Shown: positions 36,687 through 45,400, counted from the first letter of the stretch. The stretch is DNA of 64,000 nt from Planctomycetota bacterium (GCA_019636195.1 JAHBYA010000004.1:124001-188000), one strand, 5' to 3'. Notes: generated from the letters alone by a model not told the origin. Program-made: numbers and translations.

Positions 36687-38108
36687 TCACAGCGGCTTTA
36701 CCGCCAGCAGCCTTGGCTCTGTGTATTCTTCTATCACATACTTTGGTCCTTCGCGGCCTGCGCCGCTGGCCTTTACGCCGCCGTAGGGCATGTGATCGAC
36801 CCGGTACGTCGGAATGTCGTTTACGATAATCGCGCCGACTTCAAGTTGCTCAAAAGCAAAGTTGACGTGCGGCAGGCTGCGCGAAAACACGCCCGCCTGC
36901 AAGCCGTAAGGGCTGCTGTTCACGGCCGCCACAGCAGCTTCAAAATGCTGGTAGCCGTAGAACACCGCCACCGGGCCGAAGACCTCGCGGCAGCTTACCT
37001 TGGCGTCTTCGGGCACGTCGGTAAGCCAAGTCGGGCGGTAAAACTGGCCGTCGCGTTCGCCGCCGGTCACGACGTTGGCGCCGGTATTGCGGGCTTCATT
37101 CACCCACTCTTCGACCCGTTGTGCCGCCTGCTCGCTGATCATGGGGCCGACAATGATGTCCTCGTGGGTGGGGTCGCCTATGCCCAGCGCCTCGGTCAGT
37201 TCAGCCATGCGGTTCAGCAGTTGGCGGGCGATACTTTCGTGCGCAAACACGCGCTGCACCTTGATGCACACCTGGCCGGCATGGGCAAACGCGCCGCTTA
37301 CTATGCGCTGCGCGGCGTTTTCGAGGTCGGCGTCGGGCTCGACGATCACGGCCGCGTTGCCGCCAAGTTCAAGCAGCACGGTCTTGCGCGGCGTCAGCTC
37401 GCGCAGCTTCCAGCCCACGCTGTCGCTTCCGGTGAAGCTCAGCACCGCCACGCGATCGTCGGTGGCAATGGCCTGCGCGACGTCGTTTTCACAGGGCAGG
37501 ATGCTGAACGCGCCCTCCGGCAGGCGCGCGGCCTTCAACAACTCGCCCAGCATCAGCGCGGTCAAGGGCGCCTGCGGCGCGGGCTTGAGGATGAACGGGC
37601 AACCGGCGGCAATTGCGGGCCCGATCTTGTGGGCCACAAGGTTCAACGGAAAGTTGAAAGGCGTGATGGCGACCACGATACCCTTGGGAAAGCGCCGGAT
37701 TACGCCGTAGCGGCCCTCGCCGGCGGGCAATGTGTCCAGCGGGATGACTTCACCGCCGGGGCGTTTGGCCTCTTCGGCGCTCAGGCGCAGCGTGTTGATG
37801 CTGCGCGACACCTCGCCGCGGCAAAGGCTGATCGGCTTGCCGGTTTCGGCGGTCATCATCTGCGCGAACTCTTCTTCGCGGCGCTGCACGCCCTCAGCCA
37901 GCGTAAGCAGCGCGGCTTCACGGGCACCTGACGACATGCGCGCCATCGCCGGCCGCGCGTGCCACGCCGCGGAAAGCGCGGCGGCGGCTTCGCCCCTGCC
38001 GGCAAGGCACACTTCGCCCAGGTCTTTGCGGTCATAAGCGCCGCGATGCTGGAACATATGGCTGGTGGCGACCGGGCTGCCTGCAAGCCAAAGTGGATGT
38101 GTCGTCAT
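36687..38108 (-). CDS. NAD(P)-dependent aldehyde dehydrogenase
   Basis: A 473-residue member of the aldehyde dehydrogenase superfamily, which oxidises an aldehyde to an acid. The landmarks are ITPFNFPLNLVAHKIGPAIA, the nucleotide-binding LSFTGSDSVGWKL, the catalytic Glu in VLLELGGNAAV, the catalytic Cys in GQVCIKVQRVF, and EVFGPVAVFYGY. The sequence resembles the lactaldehyde/succinate-semialdehyde and non-phosphorylating GAPDH branch. The exact aldehyde cannot be read. The gene is divergent from the membrane protein at 38241 and upstream of the cysteine-cluster gene. Confidence 0.92.
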   Translation of the reverse strand: MTTHPLWLAGSPVATSHMFQHRGAYDRKDLGEVCLAGRGEAAAALSAAWHARPAMARMSSGAREAALLTLAEGVQRREEEFAQMMTAETGKPISLCRGEVSRSINTLRLSAEEAKRPGGEVIPLDTLPAGEGRYGVIRRFPKGIVVAITPFNFPLNLVAHKIGPAIAAGCPFILKPAPQAPLTALMLGELLKAARLPEGAFSILPCENDVAQAIATDDRVAVLSFTGSDSVGWKLRELTPRKTVLLELGGNAAVIVEPDADLENAAQRIVSGAFAHAGQVCIKVQRVFAHESIARQLLNRMAELTEALGIGDPTHEDIIVGPMISEQAAQRVEEWVNEARNTGANVVTGGERDGQFYRPTWLTDVPEDAKVSCREVFGPVAVFYGYQHFEAAVAAVNSSPYGLQAGVFSRSLPHVNFAFEQLEVGAIIVNDIPTYRVDHMPYGGVKASGAGREGPKYVIEEYTEPRLLAVKPL

Positions 38109-38179
38109 GGTGTGCGCCTGCTATCGTCGGGTCCCATGATGGTACATGAAGCGAAGGATGTGTTGAGGGAGAGTATCCG

Positions 38180-38193
38180 GTTCGGCGTTCGGA
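38180..38193. repeat. GTTCGGM heptamer pair
   Basis: GTTCGGC and GTTCGGA in tandem, preceded by a degenerate unit, in the divergent region between the aldehyde dehydrogenase and the membrane protein. Confidence 0.6.
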
Positions 38194-38240
38194 CCACTGA
38201 CGCGCCCGCCACCCATGACATCAGCCGCTGAACCCTGAAC

Positions 38241-38828
38241 ATGCCCTTCAACCCGCTCATCATCGTTGCCTTCCTGCTGGCTGTGGCGGGCGTCTGCGCG
38301 CTGCCGGTGTTTGGCGCCGGCATGGGTGTCGGCGTTGACCGCACGTTGCAGCTGGCTGTGCTGCACACCGAACTTGCGTGCTGCGCCCTGCTGCTGCTGC
38401 CCGCAGTGGGCACGCGCCGCGCCACCGTGCTGCGCAACTTGCTGATTGTGCTGGCATGCTTTGCGGCAGCCAGCGCGTGCGTGATGCTGCTGCACTTTGC
38501 GGCGCGCGGCGACCTGCCGCTGCAGACCCGGCTGGGAGCGTTCGGCGCATGGATGTTCGCGGGGGCGTGGCTGTCGCTGGGCGCAAGGCTGGGGCGGGAC
38601 TGGTTGGCGCGCGCGAGGCTGCTGGTGTTGTGCGTGTTCGCGCTGCCGGCGCTGGCGCACTACCTTGCCCTTGAGTACGGGGGCAGCAGCCTGCTGCACT
38701 TGCGGCCGGTGTCGCCCAATTGGTCGCTGGCTGTCGGCGATCCGAATGCCTGCATCCTTCTGCTGTGGGCGGCACTGCCGCTATGGGCGCTTGCGCTGGC
38801 GTTGCCGCCGGCAAAGGCGGCGCAATGA
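38241..38828 (+). CDS. Integral membrane protein of unknown function
   Basis: A 195-residue, very hydrophobic protein with about five membrane helices (for example IIVAFLLAVAGVCALPVFGA and NLLIVLACFAAASACVMLL), rich in Ala and Leu. No transporter or enzyme motif is visible. Its stop overlaps the next start by 4 nt (ATGA), so it is cotranslated with a secreted protein. The pair is probably a membrane complex, but the function is unknown. Confidence 0.65.
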   Translation: MPFNPLIIVAFLLAVAGVCALPVFGAGMGVGVDRTLQLAVLHTELACCALLLLPAVGTRRATVLRNLLIVLACFAAASACVMLLHFAARGDLPLQTRLGAFGAWMFAGAWLSLGARLGRDWLARARLLVLCVFALPALAHYLALEYGGSSLLHLRPVSPNWSLAVGDPNACILLLWAALPLWALALALPPAKAAQ

Positions 38829-40321
38829 TACGCCTGCTGCCGCTGCTGCTTTGCGCCACGCTGTCGGCCCAGGCCATCGACCGCGACCAAAGCCGCTTCA
38901 TGTCTGAGCCTCACGGCCGCCCCGGAACCTGCGCGCCCTACAGGCTTGTATTCAAGGCCTCACAACATACCGAACGCATCGAAGTCCGGCACGGCAACGT
39001 GATGCTGGTGCACGAAGTCGCGGCACAGCCGGAGCAGACCGTTGTCGCTGTCATCCCCGTCTACGTTGCGCCGGGCGTCTCGATCCATGCGGCAGGCGAT
39101 GAGCTTACGCCCCGGCTGCCGCTGCGCCGCCTTGAGCCGGACTATGAGCAGCCGTATGTGGCTGTGTTCGCCGCTGACGCGCTGTACGCAAGGCCGCTGT
39201 TGCCGTCGGCGCCGGGCGAAGTGATGTGCGACTACTTTGAAAACCGCGAGTTCTTTGCGGACTGGCGCATGCTGGATGGCTACGACGCCGTCGTCATGTT
39301 CAACCCTGAGGCGCAGCGCCCGCCCGCGGGCACCCAGCGTGCAATCGCCGAGTTCTGCTGCGTGGGCGGCGTGGCTGTGATTGTAGGCAGCTTTCGCATG
39401 GGCGAGCGCGTTGAGGGCCTGCCCGCCCCCGCTGAGCCTGAACTGCTGACTGTCGCCGGAGTGCGCGCCCAACGCATGGCCTATGGCGCGGGCGCCATTT
39501 ACCGCATTGAGTTTGACGAGCTGCGCACCGCGGGCCGTCCCCACGCCGTGCTGCGCGCGGCCATCGTCCACCACACCTGGCACGGCGCCAACCGCGCGCC
39601 CGGCGGCAAGCCCTACAGCCGCGCGCCTTCCACACGGCCCATCTTGCTTGAGCCGGGCCAGCCGGAAGACCCTGCCCCGGGGCCCATGTTTTTCGGCCTG
39701 GCGGTTGGGTTGCTGGCGCTGTGCGCTGTGCTGCCGCTGCTGGCAAAGCGGTTGCGGGGCGGCGCCTACTGGGGCATGCCCATACTGGCCGTTGGCGCCA
39801 TCGGCATTGGCGCCCTGGGCCGGATGCAGCAACAACCGCGGCCGCTGCTGGATGCCTGGGCGGTGCTGAGCGCCGAGTCGCCGGATGCCGCCAGGCCGGC
39901 ATGGCTGCGCGAGTTTCTGCTGCCGGGGCAGGATGTGCCGGAAGTGCTTGAAGTGAGACTCGGCGCTGAGCCCCACGCCCTGCCCCGACCCTGGCGCAAC
40001 GGCCACGGACTGAACGGATGGCAGGTGGACTACCCGCTGCAGGCCGGCACGCCCGGGCCAGCCGTTGAGCTATCGCAGGGGCGCGTCGGCGATGTGCAGT
40101 TTCGTGACTATGCGGCAATGGCTTGGCGCGGCGAGGGCGGCTTTGGGCACGGTACGGCGCCGCTGCTGGAATGGTGGCTTGAGGAGAACGCGTGGCGCGG
40201 CCGGCAGGCACAGCTGGCACCGGCCCAGTGGCGCACCCCAACGGACGACCCGGATGTGGAAAAACGCACACGCGGCGCACTGTGGGTGGTGAACATCCGG
40301 GCTGCGACGGACACTCGCTAA
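38825..40321 (+). CDS. Exported membrane protein of unknown function
   Basis: A 498-residue protein starting with a signal peptide (MIRLLPLLLCATLSAQA). An extracytoplasmic alpha/beta domain of about 250 residues follows (containing YDAVVMFNPEAQRPP and VGGVAVIVGSFRMGERV, which resemble a glutamine-amidotransferase-like or vWA-adjacent fold). Two membrane helices come next (GLAVGLLALCAVLPLLAK and MPILAVGAIGIGALG), then a C-terminal soluble part. This layout resembles large BatA-like or DUF4159-type envelope proteins, but I see no decisive motif. It overlaps the upstream membrane gene by 4 nt; the start at 38825 is set by that overlap and the signal peptide. Confidence 0.65.
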   Translation: MIRLLPLLLCATLSAQAIDRDQSRFMSEPHGRPGTCAPYRLVFKASQHTERIEVRHGNVMLVHEVAAQPEQTVVAVIPVYVAPGVSIHAAGDELTPRLPLRRLEPDYEQPYVAVFAADALYARPLLPSAPGEVMCDYFENREFFADWRMLDGYDAVVMFNPEAQRPPAGTQRAIAEFCCVGGVAVIVGSFRMGERVEGLPAPAEPELLTVAGVRAQRMAYGAGAIYRIEFDELRTAGRPHAVLRAAIVHHTWHGANRAPGGKPYSRAPSTRPILLEPGQPEDPAPGPMFFGLAVGLLALCAVLPLLAKRLRGGAYWGMPILAVGAIGIGALGRMQQQPRPLLDAWAVLSAESPDAARPAWLREFLLPGQDVPEVLEVRLGAEPHALPRPWRNGHGLNGWQVDYPLQAGTPGPAVELSQGRVGDVQFRDYAAMAWRGEGGFGHGTAPLLEWWLEENAWRGRQAQLAPAQWRTPTDDPDVEKRTRGALWVVNIRAATDTR

Positions 40322-40397
40322 ATTGCTGCGCGGCTGCAATAATCAAAGATAAGGCGCCGGGGTCGGCGTACACGGACGGGCACAACTGGGCTGCACG

Positions 40398-42116
40398 ATG
40401 TCTTATGCTTGGCAATTCCGTGCCTTGCGCGCTGCTGATTCCGACTCAGGCGGCGGCAAAGACCGCGTTTACCCGGTCAAGACACCCGACACCGGACGCA
40501 CCCGAAAACCCGCGCCGGCAGCGGACCCGCGCCGCCTGCCCCACCAGCAGCCGCCCCAGCAGGGCGAAGAAACCCAGCGCATACCCAACATCCCCACCGT
40601 CAGCTTTGACCCGCCCAAACCATCGCCCACGCCACGCACGCCGCAATCGCCGGTGCGCCGCGTCACCTCTGCGCCCAGCAACCCGCGCCAGGGCGTGATT
40701 GACAGCGCGCCCGTAGTCCCGCCGGTCGGAGAAGCCACCGAGATTCCAAGCCCCGAAGACCTGGAGCGCGCGCCCGCCAAGCCGGTTGAGTACGCGGCCG
40801 CTCCTGACCCCACTCTGGCGGAAACCCAGGACATGGAGCCCGTTGAGCCCGAGCCGCCGCCGCCCGCCGACAGCACGGCGCGCCTCAGCTTCGGGCAGGC
40901 GGCTGTCAACCTGAAGCTGGTGACGCCCGCACAGATCCAGGAATGCGTCAACGTGCAGCGCGCGCTGTTGGCCAAGGGCCAGCGCGTGCCGCTGCTGGGC
41001 CAACTGTTGATGCAGCGCGGTTACCTTGACAAGGCCGGCATTGAGCGCGTCAAGGGCTACCAGCAGATGTACCAGATCGCGGACAAGATCCCCGGCTACA
41101 AGCTGCACGAAAAGCTGGGCCAGGGCGCGATGGGCACAGTGTACAAGGCCCGCCAGGTGCGCATGGAGCGCTGGGTCGCGATCAAGATTCTGCAGCCGGA
41201 GTTGGCGGCCAACGCCACTATCAAGAACCGCTTTCTGCACGAGTCGCGGGCCAGTGCGCGCCTGAACCACCCCAACGTCATCACCGGCATCGACGCCGGT
41301 GAGATTGAGGGCCTGTGCTATTTCGCGATGGAGTACGTCGAGGGCAAGACGCTGCAACAGCTGGTCAAGGAACGCGGCGCCATGGACGAGCGCCAGGCCC
41401 TTGAACTGATCGTGCAGGTCGCCAAAGCCCTTGAACACGCCGAAAAGCTGGGCCTTGTCCACCGCGACATCAAGCCCGACAACATCATGGTCACGCGTGA
41501 CCGGCAGGTGAAACTGCTGGACCTTGGCCTGGCCAAAGTCCGCGCAGATGGCGAACAGGGCGCGACCAAAGGCATGGCGGTCGGCACGCCGAACTACATC
41601 TCGCCCGAGCAGGCGATGGGCCGCCAGGACATCGACACGCGCAGCGACATCTACAGCCTTGGCGTGACGCTGTACTACTGCCTTACCGCAAAAGTACCGT
41701 TTGAGGGACCGCCCGAAGTCGTGATGTACCGCCACATCCATGAGCCGCCGCCGCACCCGAAGAATTTCCGGCCCGACCTCGGTGACGCCACCGCCACCCT
41801 GCTGCACACGATGATGGCCAAGCGGCCCGAAGACCGTCCAGCCAGCGCGATGCAACTGGTCAGCGACATGGAGCATGTGCTGCGCACCGGCAAGCTGCCC
41901 GGCTTTTTCGACAGCCAGAGCGGGCCGCTCAAGGTCAACAAGGACAGCCGCATTATCGGCAGCAAGAGCGGCCGCATGCCCAACCTGCGCGGCTACGGCA
42001 TGCCCCCGGCGCAAAGCGGCCCCGCGCCGGCCGCGCCGCAGCCACCTGCCCAGCCCGACGCCGGCCAGCCCCGCCTGCCCCGAAAGCGCAAGAAGCGCTT
42101 CGGCGGAAGCTGGTAG
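40398..42116 (+). CDS. Serine/threonine protein kinase with MshEN-like N-terminal module
   Basis: A 572-residue protein. Residues 1-160 are Pro-rich and probably disordered. Residues 164-187 and 199-222 are two 24-residue motifs of the form xxGxxxxxxGxxxxxxxxxxxxxQ (for example LLGQLLMQRGYLDKAGIERV), the spacing seen in MshEN c-di-GMP-binding domains, though the first Arg of each motif is missing. Residues about 233-495 form an active Hanks kinase: Gly loop LGQGAMGTVYKA, VAIKIL, HRDIKPDN, LLDLGLAKV (DLG instead of DFG), and GTPNYISPEQ. There is no membrane helix, so it is cytosolic. The tail is Pro- and Lys-rich. tmk follows after 80 nt. Confidence 0.9.
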   Translation: MSYAWQFRALRAADSDSGGGKDRVYPVKTPDTGRTRKPAPAADPRRLPHQQPPQQGEETQRIPNIPTVSFDPPKPSPTPRTPQSPVRRVTSAPSNPRQGVIDSAPVVPPVGEATEIPSPEDLERAPAKPVEYAAAPDPTLAETQDMEPVEPEPPPPADSTARLSFGQAAVNLKLVTPAQIQECVNVQRALLAKGQRVPLLGQLLMQRGYLDKAGIERVKGYQQMYQIADKIPGYKLHEKLGQGAMGTVYKARQVRMERWVAIKILQPELAANATIKNRFLHESRASARLNHPNVITGIDAGEIEGLCYFAMEYVEGKTLQQLVKERGAMDERQALELIVQVAKALEHAEKLGLVHRDIKPDNIMVTRDRQVKLLDLGLAKVRADGEQGATKGMAVGTPNYISPEQAMGRQDIDTRSDIYSLGVTLYYCLTAKVPFEGPPEVVMYRHIHEPPPHPKNFRPDLGDATATLLHTMMAKRPEDRPASAMQLVSDMEHVLRTGKLPGFFDSQSGPLKVNKDSRIIGSKSGRMPNLRGYGMPPAQSGPAPAAPQPPAQPDAGQPRLPRKRKKRFGGSW

Positions 42117-42119
42117 GAC

Positions 42120-42154
42120 GATTTTGAGTTTTTGATTTTGGATTTTTGATTGTC
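42120..42154. repeat. GATTTTG heptamer array, five units
   Basis: Five tandem 7-nt units based on GATTTTG, with changes, begin 3 nt after the kinase stop. The AT-rich stretch stands out against the GC-rich surroundings. Confidence 0.75.
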
Positions 42155-42196
42155 CTCAGCGCATAACAGGCGGAACAAGAAGGTGACTTCCGCGCC

Positions 42197-42952
42197 ATGC
42201 CTGCAATCCAGTATCAACAACCTGAAGTCCAGAATCGCCCCGGGCGATTCATCATCATTGAAGGCATTGACGGCACCGGCAAAAGCACGCTGGCGCGGGC
42301 CGTCGGCGAAGCCCTTGAGGCCCGCGGCCTCAAGGTATTGCTGACCCGTGAACCCAGCAGCCTGCCCACCGGCAAGCTGATCCTGGAGCGGCTGGCCTCA
42401 GGCGAGTATGCCACCACGCCCCACGAGTGGATGGGCATGTTCGTTACCGACCGGCGCCTGAGCATTGACACCATCGTCAAGCCGGCGCTTGCTGCCGGCA
42501 CCGACGTGATCCAGGACCGCAGCATGTACAGCACGCTGGTGTACCAGGGCGCGATGGGCGTGCCGGAAAAGGAGATTCTGAAGCGCCACGCCGGATGGCA
42601 CCCGACTCCGGACCTGCTGGTGATTCTTGATATCGCGCCGCGCTTCGGGCTGGCGCGCACACGCAAACGCAGCCTCGGCTTGGGCCAGCGCTGGGTGCGG
42701 CAAGCCGGGCAGAGGTACATGTTCAAGGACGGCGACGCTCCCCAAAGCACCGAAAAGCTGAAGTTTCTGCAGGAGATCCGCCGGCGCTACAGCCGCATCA
42801 AGGGCGACTTCGTGCTGCACCTGCCGGTGCGCCGCAAAAAGGGCAAGGGCTGGGTTGACAAGACGACCAGTGAGCTGCGCGACGAGATCCTGCGCGAGCT
42901 TGACGCCCGCTTTGCGCCGCGCGAAGTGATAGACAAGCAGCGATATGCGTAG
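42197..42952 (+). CDS. tmk: Thymidylate kinase
   Basis: Phosphorylates dTMP to dTDP. The 251-residue protein has the P-loop FIIIEGIDGTGKST, the dTMP-site Glu/Pro (LTREPSS), and the DR motif in VIQDRSMYSTLVYQGA. The region after residue 130 is longer than in E. coli Tmk (about 213 residues) and includes a basic segment (RKRSLGLGQRWVRQAGQRYM) where the lid would be. About 17 residues precede the first strand, which is unusual; the ATG at 42197 is nevertheless the only good start. Family certain. Confidence 0.92.
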   Translation: MPAIQYQQPEVQNRPGRFIIIEGIDGTGKSTLARAVGEALEARGLKVLLTREPSSLPTGKLILERLASGEYATTPHEWMGMFVTDRRLSIDTIVKPALAAGTDVIQDRSMYSTLVYQGAMGVPEKEILKRHAGWHPTPDLLVILDIAPRFGLARTRKRSLGLGQRWVRQAGQRYMFKDGDAPQSTEKLKFLQEIRRRYSRIKGDFVLHLPVRRKKGKGWVDKTTSELRDEILRELDARFAPREVIDKQRYA

Positions 42953-43011
42953 CAAGCGCGCCCCGCGCATACTGGACATTTCGGCCTGGGGCCGGAGGCC
43001 CCTGCATACAA

Positions 43012-43031
43012 CATCGCCGAGGACGGCGATG
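43012..43031. terminator. Hairpin after tmk
   Basis: A 7-bp stem (CATCGCC with GGCGATG) with a 6-nt loop lies 60 nt after the tmk stop, before a second hairpin that serves rpmB on the other strand. No U-run follows. Confidence 0.35.
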
Positions 43032-43046
43032 CTACGGAAATGACAA

Positions 43047-43070
43047 AGCCCGGCCTTTGCAGGCCGGGCT
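43047..43070 (-). terminator. Intrinsic terminator of rpmB
   Basis: A 10-bp stem (43047-43056 with 43061-43070) with a 4-nt loop. On the minus strand it is followed by TTTGTCATTT, 16 nt after the rpmB stop. Confidence 0.7.
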
Positions 43071-43086
43071 GAAGGATTGTTCACAC

Positions 43087-43341
43087 TTACTCGGCTTTGG
43101 CGTACTCGCGGGCGGGCGGCTTCGTGATCTTGCCGGCCTGCAGGCAGCTTGTGCATACGTTCATGCGCTTGACGCCGCCGTTGACCCATGCCCGCACCTT
43201 CTGGATGTTTGGGCGGAACGTGCGCTTGTTGTGCGCGATCACACGGCTGCCTACGCCGCCGTACTTCTTGGCCAGGCCGCGGCGCTTGATGCTGCCGCCG
43301 GCAACGGGTCCCTTACCGCAGACTTCACACTTTCTGGACAT
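43087..43341 (-). CDS. rpmB: 50S ribosomal protein L28
   Basis: An 84-residue ribosomal protein of the large subunit. The start MSRKCEVCGKGPVAGGSI is the family signature, followed by HNKRTFRPNIQKVRAWVNG. Four cysteines in two pairs (CEVC near residue 5 and CTSC near residue 63) mark this as the zinc-binding form of L28. GGGAG precedes the ATG. It is expressed from the minus strand, ends at its own terminator, and may be joined to the upstream gene 58 nt away. Confidence 0.97.
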   Translation of the reverse strand: MSRKCEVCGKGPVAGGSIKRRGLAKKYGGVGSRVIAHNKRTFRPNIQKVRAWVNGGVKRMNVCTSCLQAGKITKPPAREYAKAE

Positions 43342-43399
43342 GGCTCACTCCCAAGGGGCGGCAAAGGTACGCAGGCTGCGGCAAAGGTCAAGGGGCGGA

Positions 43400-44089
43400 T
43401 CATACCGCGCTTACCACCACGGCCCCGGAAGCATAAAGGTTGACCACGGCCCAATGGTCGGCCGGCTCAAGCAGGTCTTCCATGCGTTTGCGGTACTTTT
43501 CGGCGCCCTTCTTGTCCCCTTCACGCTTGGCCCGGTAATGCCTTGCATAGTGCACCGGAACCAGCGCCTTGGGCTCTTTGGGCATGGCAAGCAACTGGGT
43601 CAATCCGGCGCGCTTGGTGAAAAAGAAGCCGGCTGCTGACTTCAGCGGCTCATAGTTCATCATCTTGTTGACCCAGTCCTGGGCCTCTTTTTCTTTGTAT
43701 GCAAGCTCGTAGCAGACCGCCGGCAGAAACCAGAAGCTCTCAGGCGTCGCCCGCTGCTTCATCAGTTCCTCGACCTGCTCGCGGCACTTGTTGGCTTCGT
43801 TCTGGCCGCCGTAGATGCTGCGGATCGCGTAGGTCAGTACGCGCATTTCGGTCACTTCCTGCACCTGCTGCGGCGTGCCGTACTCTCGGTTGGCCCATTC
43901 GGCGGCTTCCAGGTCAACCAGCGGCTGGGCACAGTCGCCCGCCATCAGAAAGACGCGGGCATGGACGACGTACGCGGGCCCGAACTCGCGAAACTCGTCG
44001 AGGATCGGATCCAGTATGTCAATTGCGCCCTGCAGGTTGCCCTCAAGCATCAACCGCGTGGCCTTGGCGCAGGCTTCTTTCGGTTCCAT
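43400..44089 (-). CDS. TPR-like protein of unknown function
   Basis: A 229-residue soluble protein made of helical pairs with TPR-like spacing (ATRLMLEGNLQGAIDILDPI near the start; later CYELAYKEKEAQDWVNKMMN). No signal peptide is seen, so it is probably cytosolic. The chosen start (MEPKEACAKA at 44089) removes an unneeded extension. It lies upstream of rpmB in the same direction. I cannot assign a partner or function. Confidence 0.7.
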   Translation of the reverse strand: MEPKEACAKATRLMLEGNLQGAIDILDPILDEFREFGPAYVVHARVFLMAGDCAQPLVDLEAAEWANREYGTPQQVQEVTEMRVLTYAIRSIYGGQNEANKCREQVEELMKQRATPESFWFLPAVCYELAYKEKEAQDWVNKMMNYEPLKSAAGFFFTKRAGLTQLLAMPKEPKALVPVHYARHYRAKREGDKKGAEKYRKRMEDLLEPADHWAVVNLYASGAVVVSAV

Positions 44090-44183
44090 CGCTTCGCACC
44101 GTCTCGGGGCACGCGATAGTACAGCCAGCCACAACCGCGGAAAGGGGGTCTGGCCCCGTTGCCCCGCTTTTCGCGCCCGAACG

Positions 44184-45155
44184 CTACTTCTTGTACCAGG
44201 CGACGTCGGGCACCTGCCAGGTGGTCAGCTTGTCGGTGTACTTTTTGCGCAGATACCGGTCGGCGGATTTGCCGTCGTGCTTGAGGTACTCATTGAAGAA
44301 GGCTGTGCACAGGGCGCGGATGATCACGTTGGCGCGTTTCTTTCGGCCTTCGTCGCGACGGGCGTTGGTGAAGTCCAGGTGACCCACGCGCTCAAGCACG
44401 GCAAAGTACTTGTCGCCCTTGGGCATGGCGTCGTGGCTGGTCTTCTTGCTTTGCCAACTGTCTTCACTGCCGGCGATGTGGAGCACCGGAATGTCCACGT
44501 TTTCAAAGCTCTCGTCGCTGAACCACGGGTTCAACCAGCCGTCGGCGCTGCCTGCCGCCATGGGCGCCACGCATGTTACGCGAGGGTCACTCAAGTCCCG
44601 GAAGCCGCCTGCTAAGTCCTGCTTGGCACCCCCCACCGCCTGCGCCGTGCCGCCGCCGTAGCTGTGGCCGGTCACGCCGACTTCGGCTGTGCTGATGCGG
44701 TTGGCCAGGCGCGGGTGGTTCAGGTTCCAGCTTTCGGCCTGGTCGATAACAAAGCTGACGTCGCGGGTGCGGTGGCGCAGCTCGTCGGGGTCGTACAGCG
44801 CATCCGCGAGTTCAAAGACGTTCAGTCGCGAGCTGCTGCCGGTGTGTTCGGGCACTGCGACAACATAGCCGTGCGAGGCCAGGTGCTCTGCAAGGTAGGT
44901 GTAATGGCTGCGATCGCCGCCCAAGCCGTGAGACAGAACGATCAGGGGGAACGGGCCTTCGTCTTCGGGAGCATAGACACTGACCGGCACGTCGCGGCCG
45001 CGGCCGGTGTCGCGCAGGTTGTCAAAGTCAACGCGGCGGATGTCGTACTTGCCTTCACCGGCTGGGCCGTCGTCATCGGCGTCGCGTTTGGTATCGCAGG
45101 CAGCAAGGGCAAGAACGCCCAGCAGCAGGGCGGCAAGCAAGGGCAGGCGGGTCAT
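44184..45155 (-). CDS. Alpha/beta-hydrolase lipoprotein
   Basis: A 323-residue lipoprotein (signal peptide ending in lipobox LAAC, then an Asp-rich spacer). It has the alpha/beta-hydrolase core: oxyanion strand PLIVLSHGLGGDRSHYTYL, nucleophile elbow VGVTGHSYGGGTAQAVGG, and an acid/His part with VLHIAGSEDSW and RVGHLDFTNA. It resembles the platelet-activating-factor acetylhydrolase/dienelactone hydrolase group, so a small ester or acyl chain is the likely substrate. The Asp right after the lipobox Cys would, by E. coli rules, favour retention in the inner membrane; that rule may not hold in this organism. Confidence 0.85.
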   Translation of the reverse strand: MTRLPLLAALLLGVLALAACDTKRDADDDGPAGEGKYDIRRVDFDNLRDTGRGRDVPVSVYAPEDEGPFPLIVLSHGLGGDRSHYTYLAEHLASHGYVVAVPEHTGSSSRLNVFELADALYDPDELRHRTRDVSFVIDQAESWNLNHPRLANRISTAEVGVTGHSYGGGTAQAVGGAKQDLAGGFRDLSDPRVTCVAPMAAGSADGWLNPWFSDESFENVDIPVLHIAGSEDSWQSKKTSHDAMPKGDKYFAVLERVGHLDFTNARRDEGRKKRANVIIRALCTAFFNEYLKHDGKSADRYLRKKYTDKLTTWQVPDVAWYKK

Positions 45156-45234
45156 GGCAATCCCCCCGGTAACTCGTGAGCGTAAGCATTATTGCAGAAG
45201 GGGCAGGCGGGATTGCACAAAAAAGTGGCTACCC

Positions 45235-45400
45235 GCCGCGCACGGTCACTTGCGTGCGCGGCCCCTTCTCGAGGGATCACCCGATACGGCCCGGGGCTTC
45301 TACTTCACCCCGGTAGAAACGGTTGGGGCCAATCCGGGTTCGGTATGCGTCGCCAACGACGCCCTGGAAGCGACAACCCCGCACTTGCGTGCGGGGTTGT
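45235..45400. other. Two hairpins sharing a 12-mer in a gene-free gap
   Basis: Between two lipoprotein genes (45156-45429). The first is a 10-bp stem (45235-45244 with 45253-45262); the second a 12-bp stem (45373-45384 with 45389-45400). Both contain CACTTGCGTGCG. Either could terminate the upstream minus-strand gene at 45430, but neither has a U-run. Confidence 0.5.

Noticed and set aside
45373..45400. 12-bp hairpin considered as a strong terminator
   Set aside because: The stem is good but no U-run follows on either strand, so it is listed only as a hairpin.
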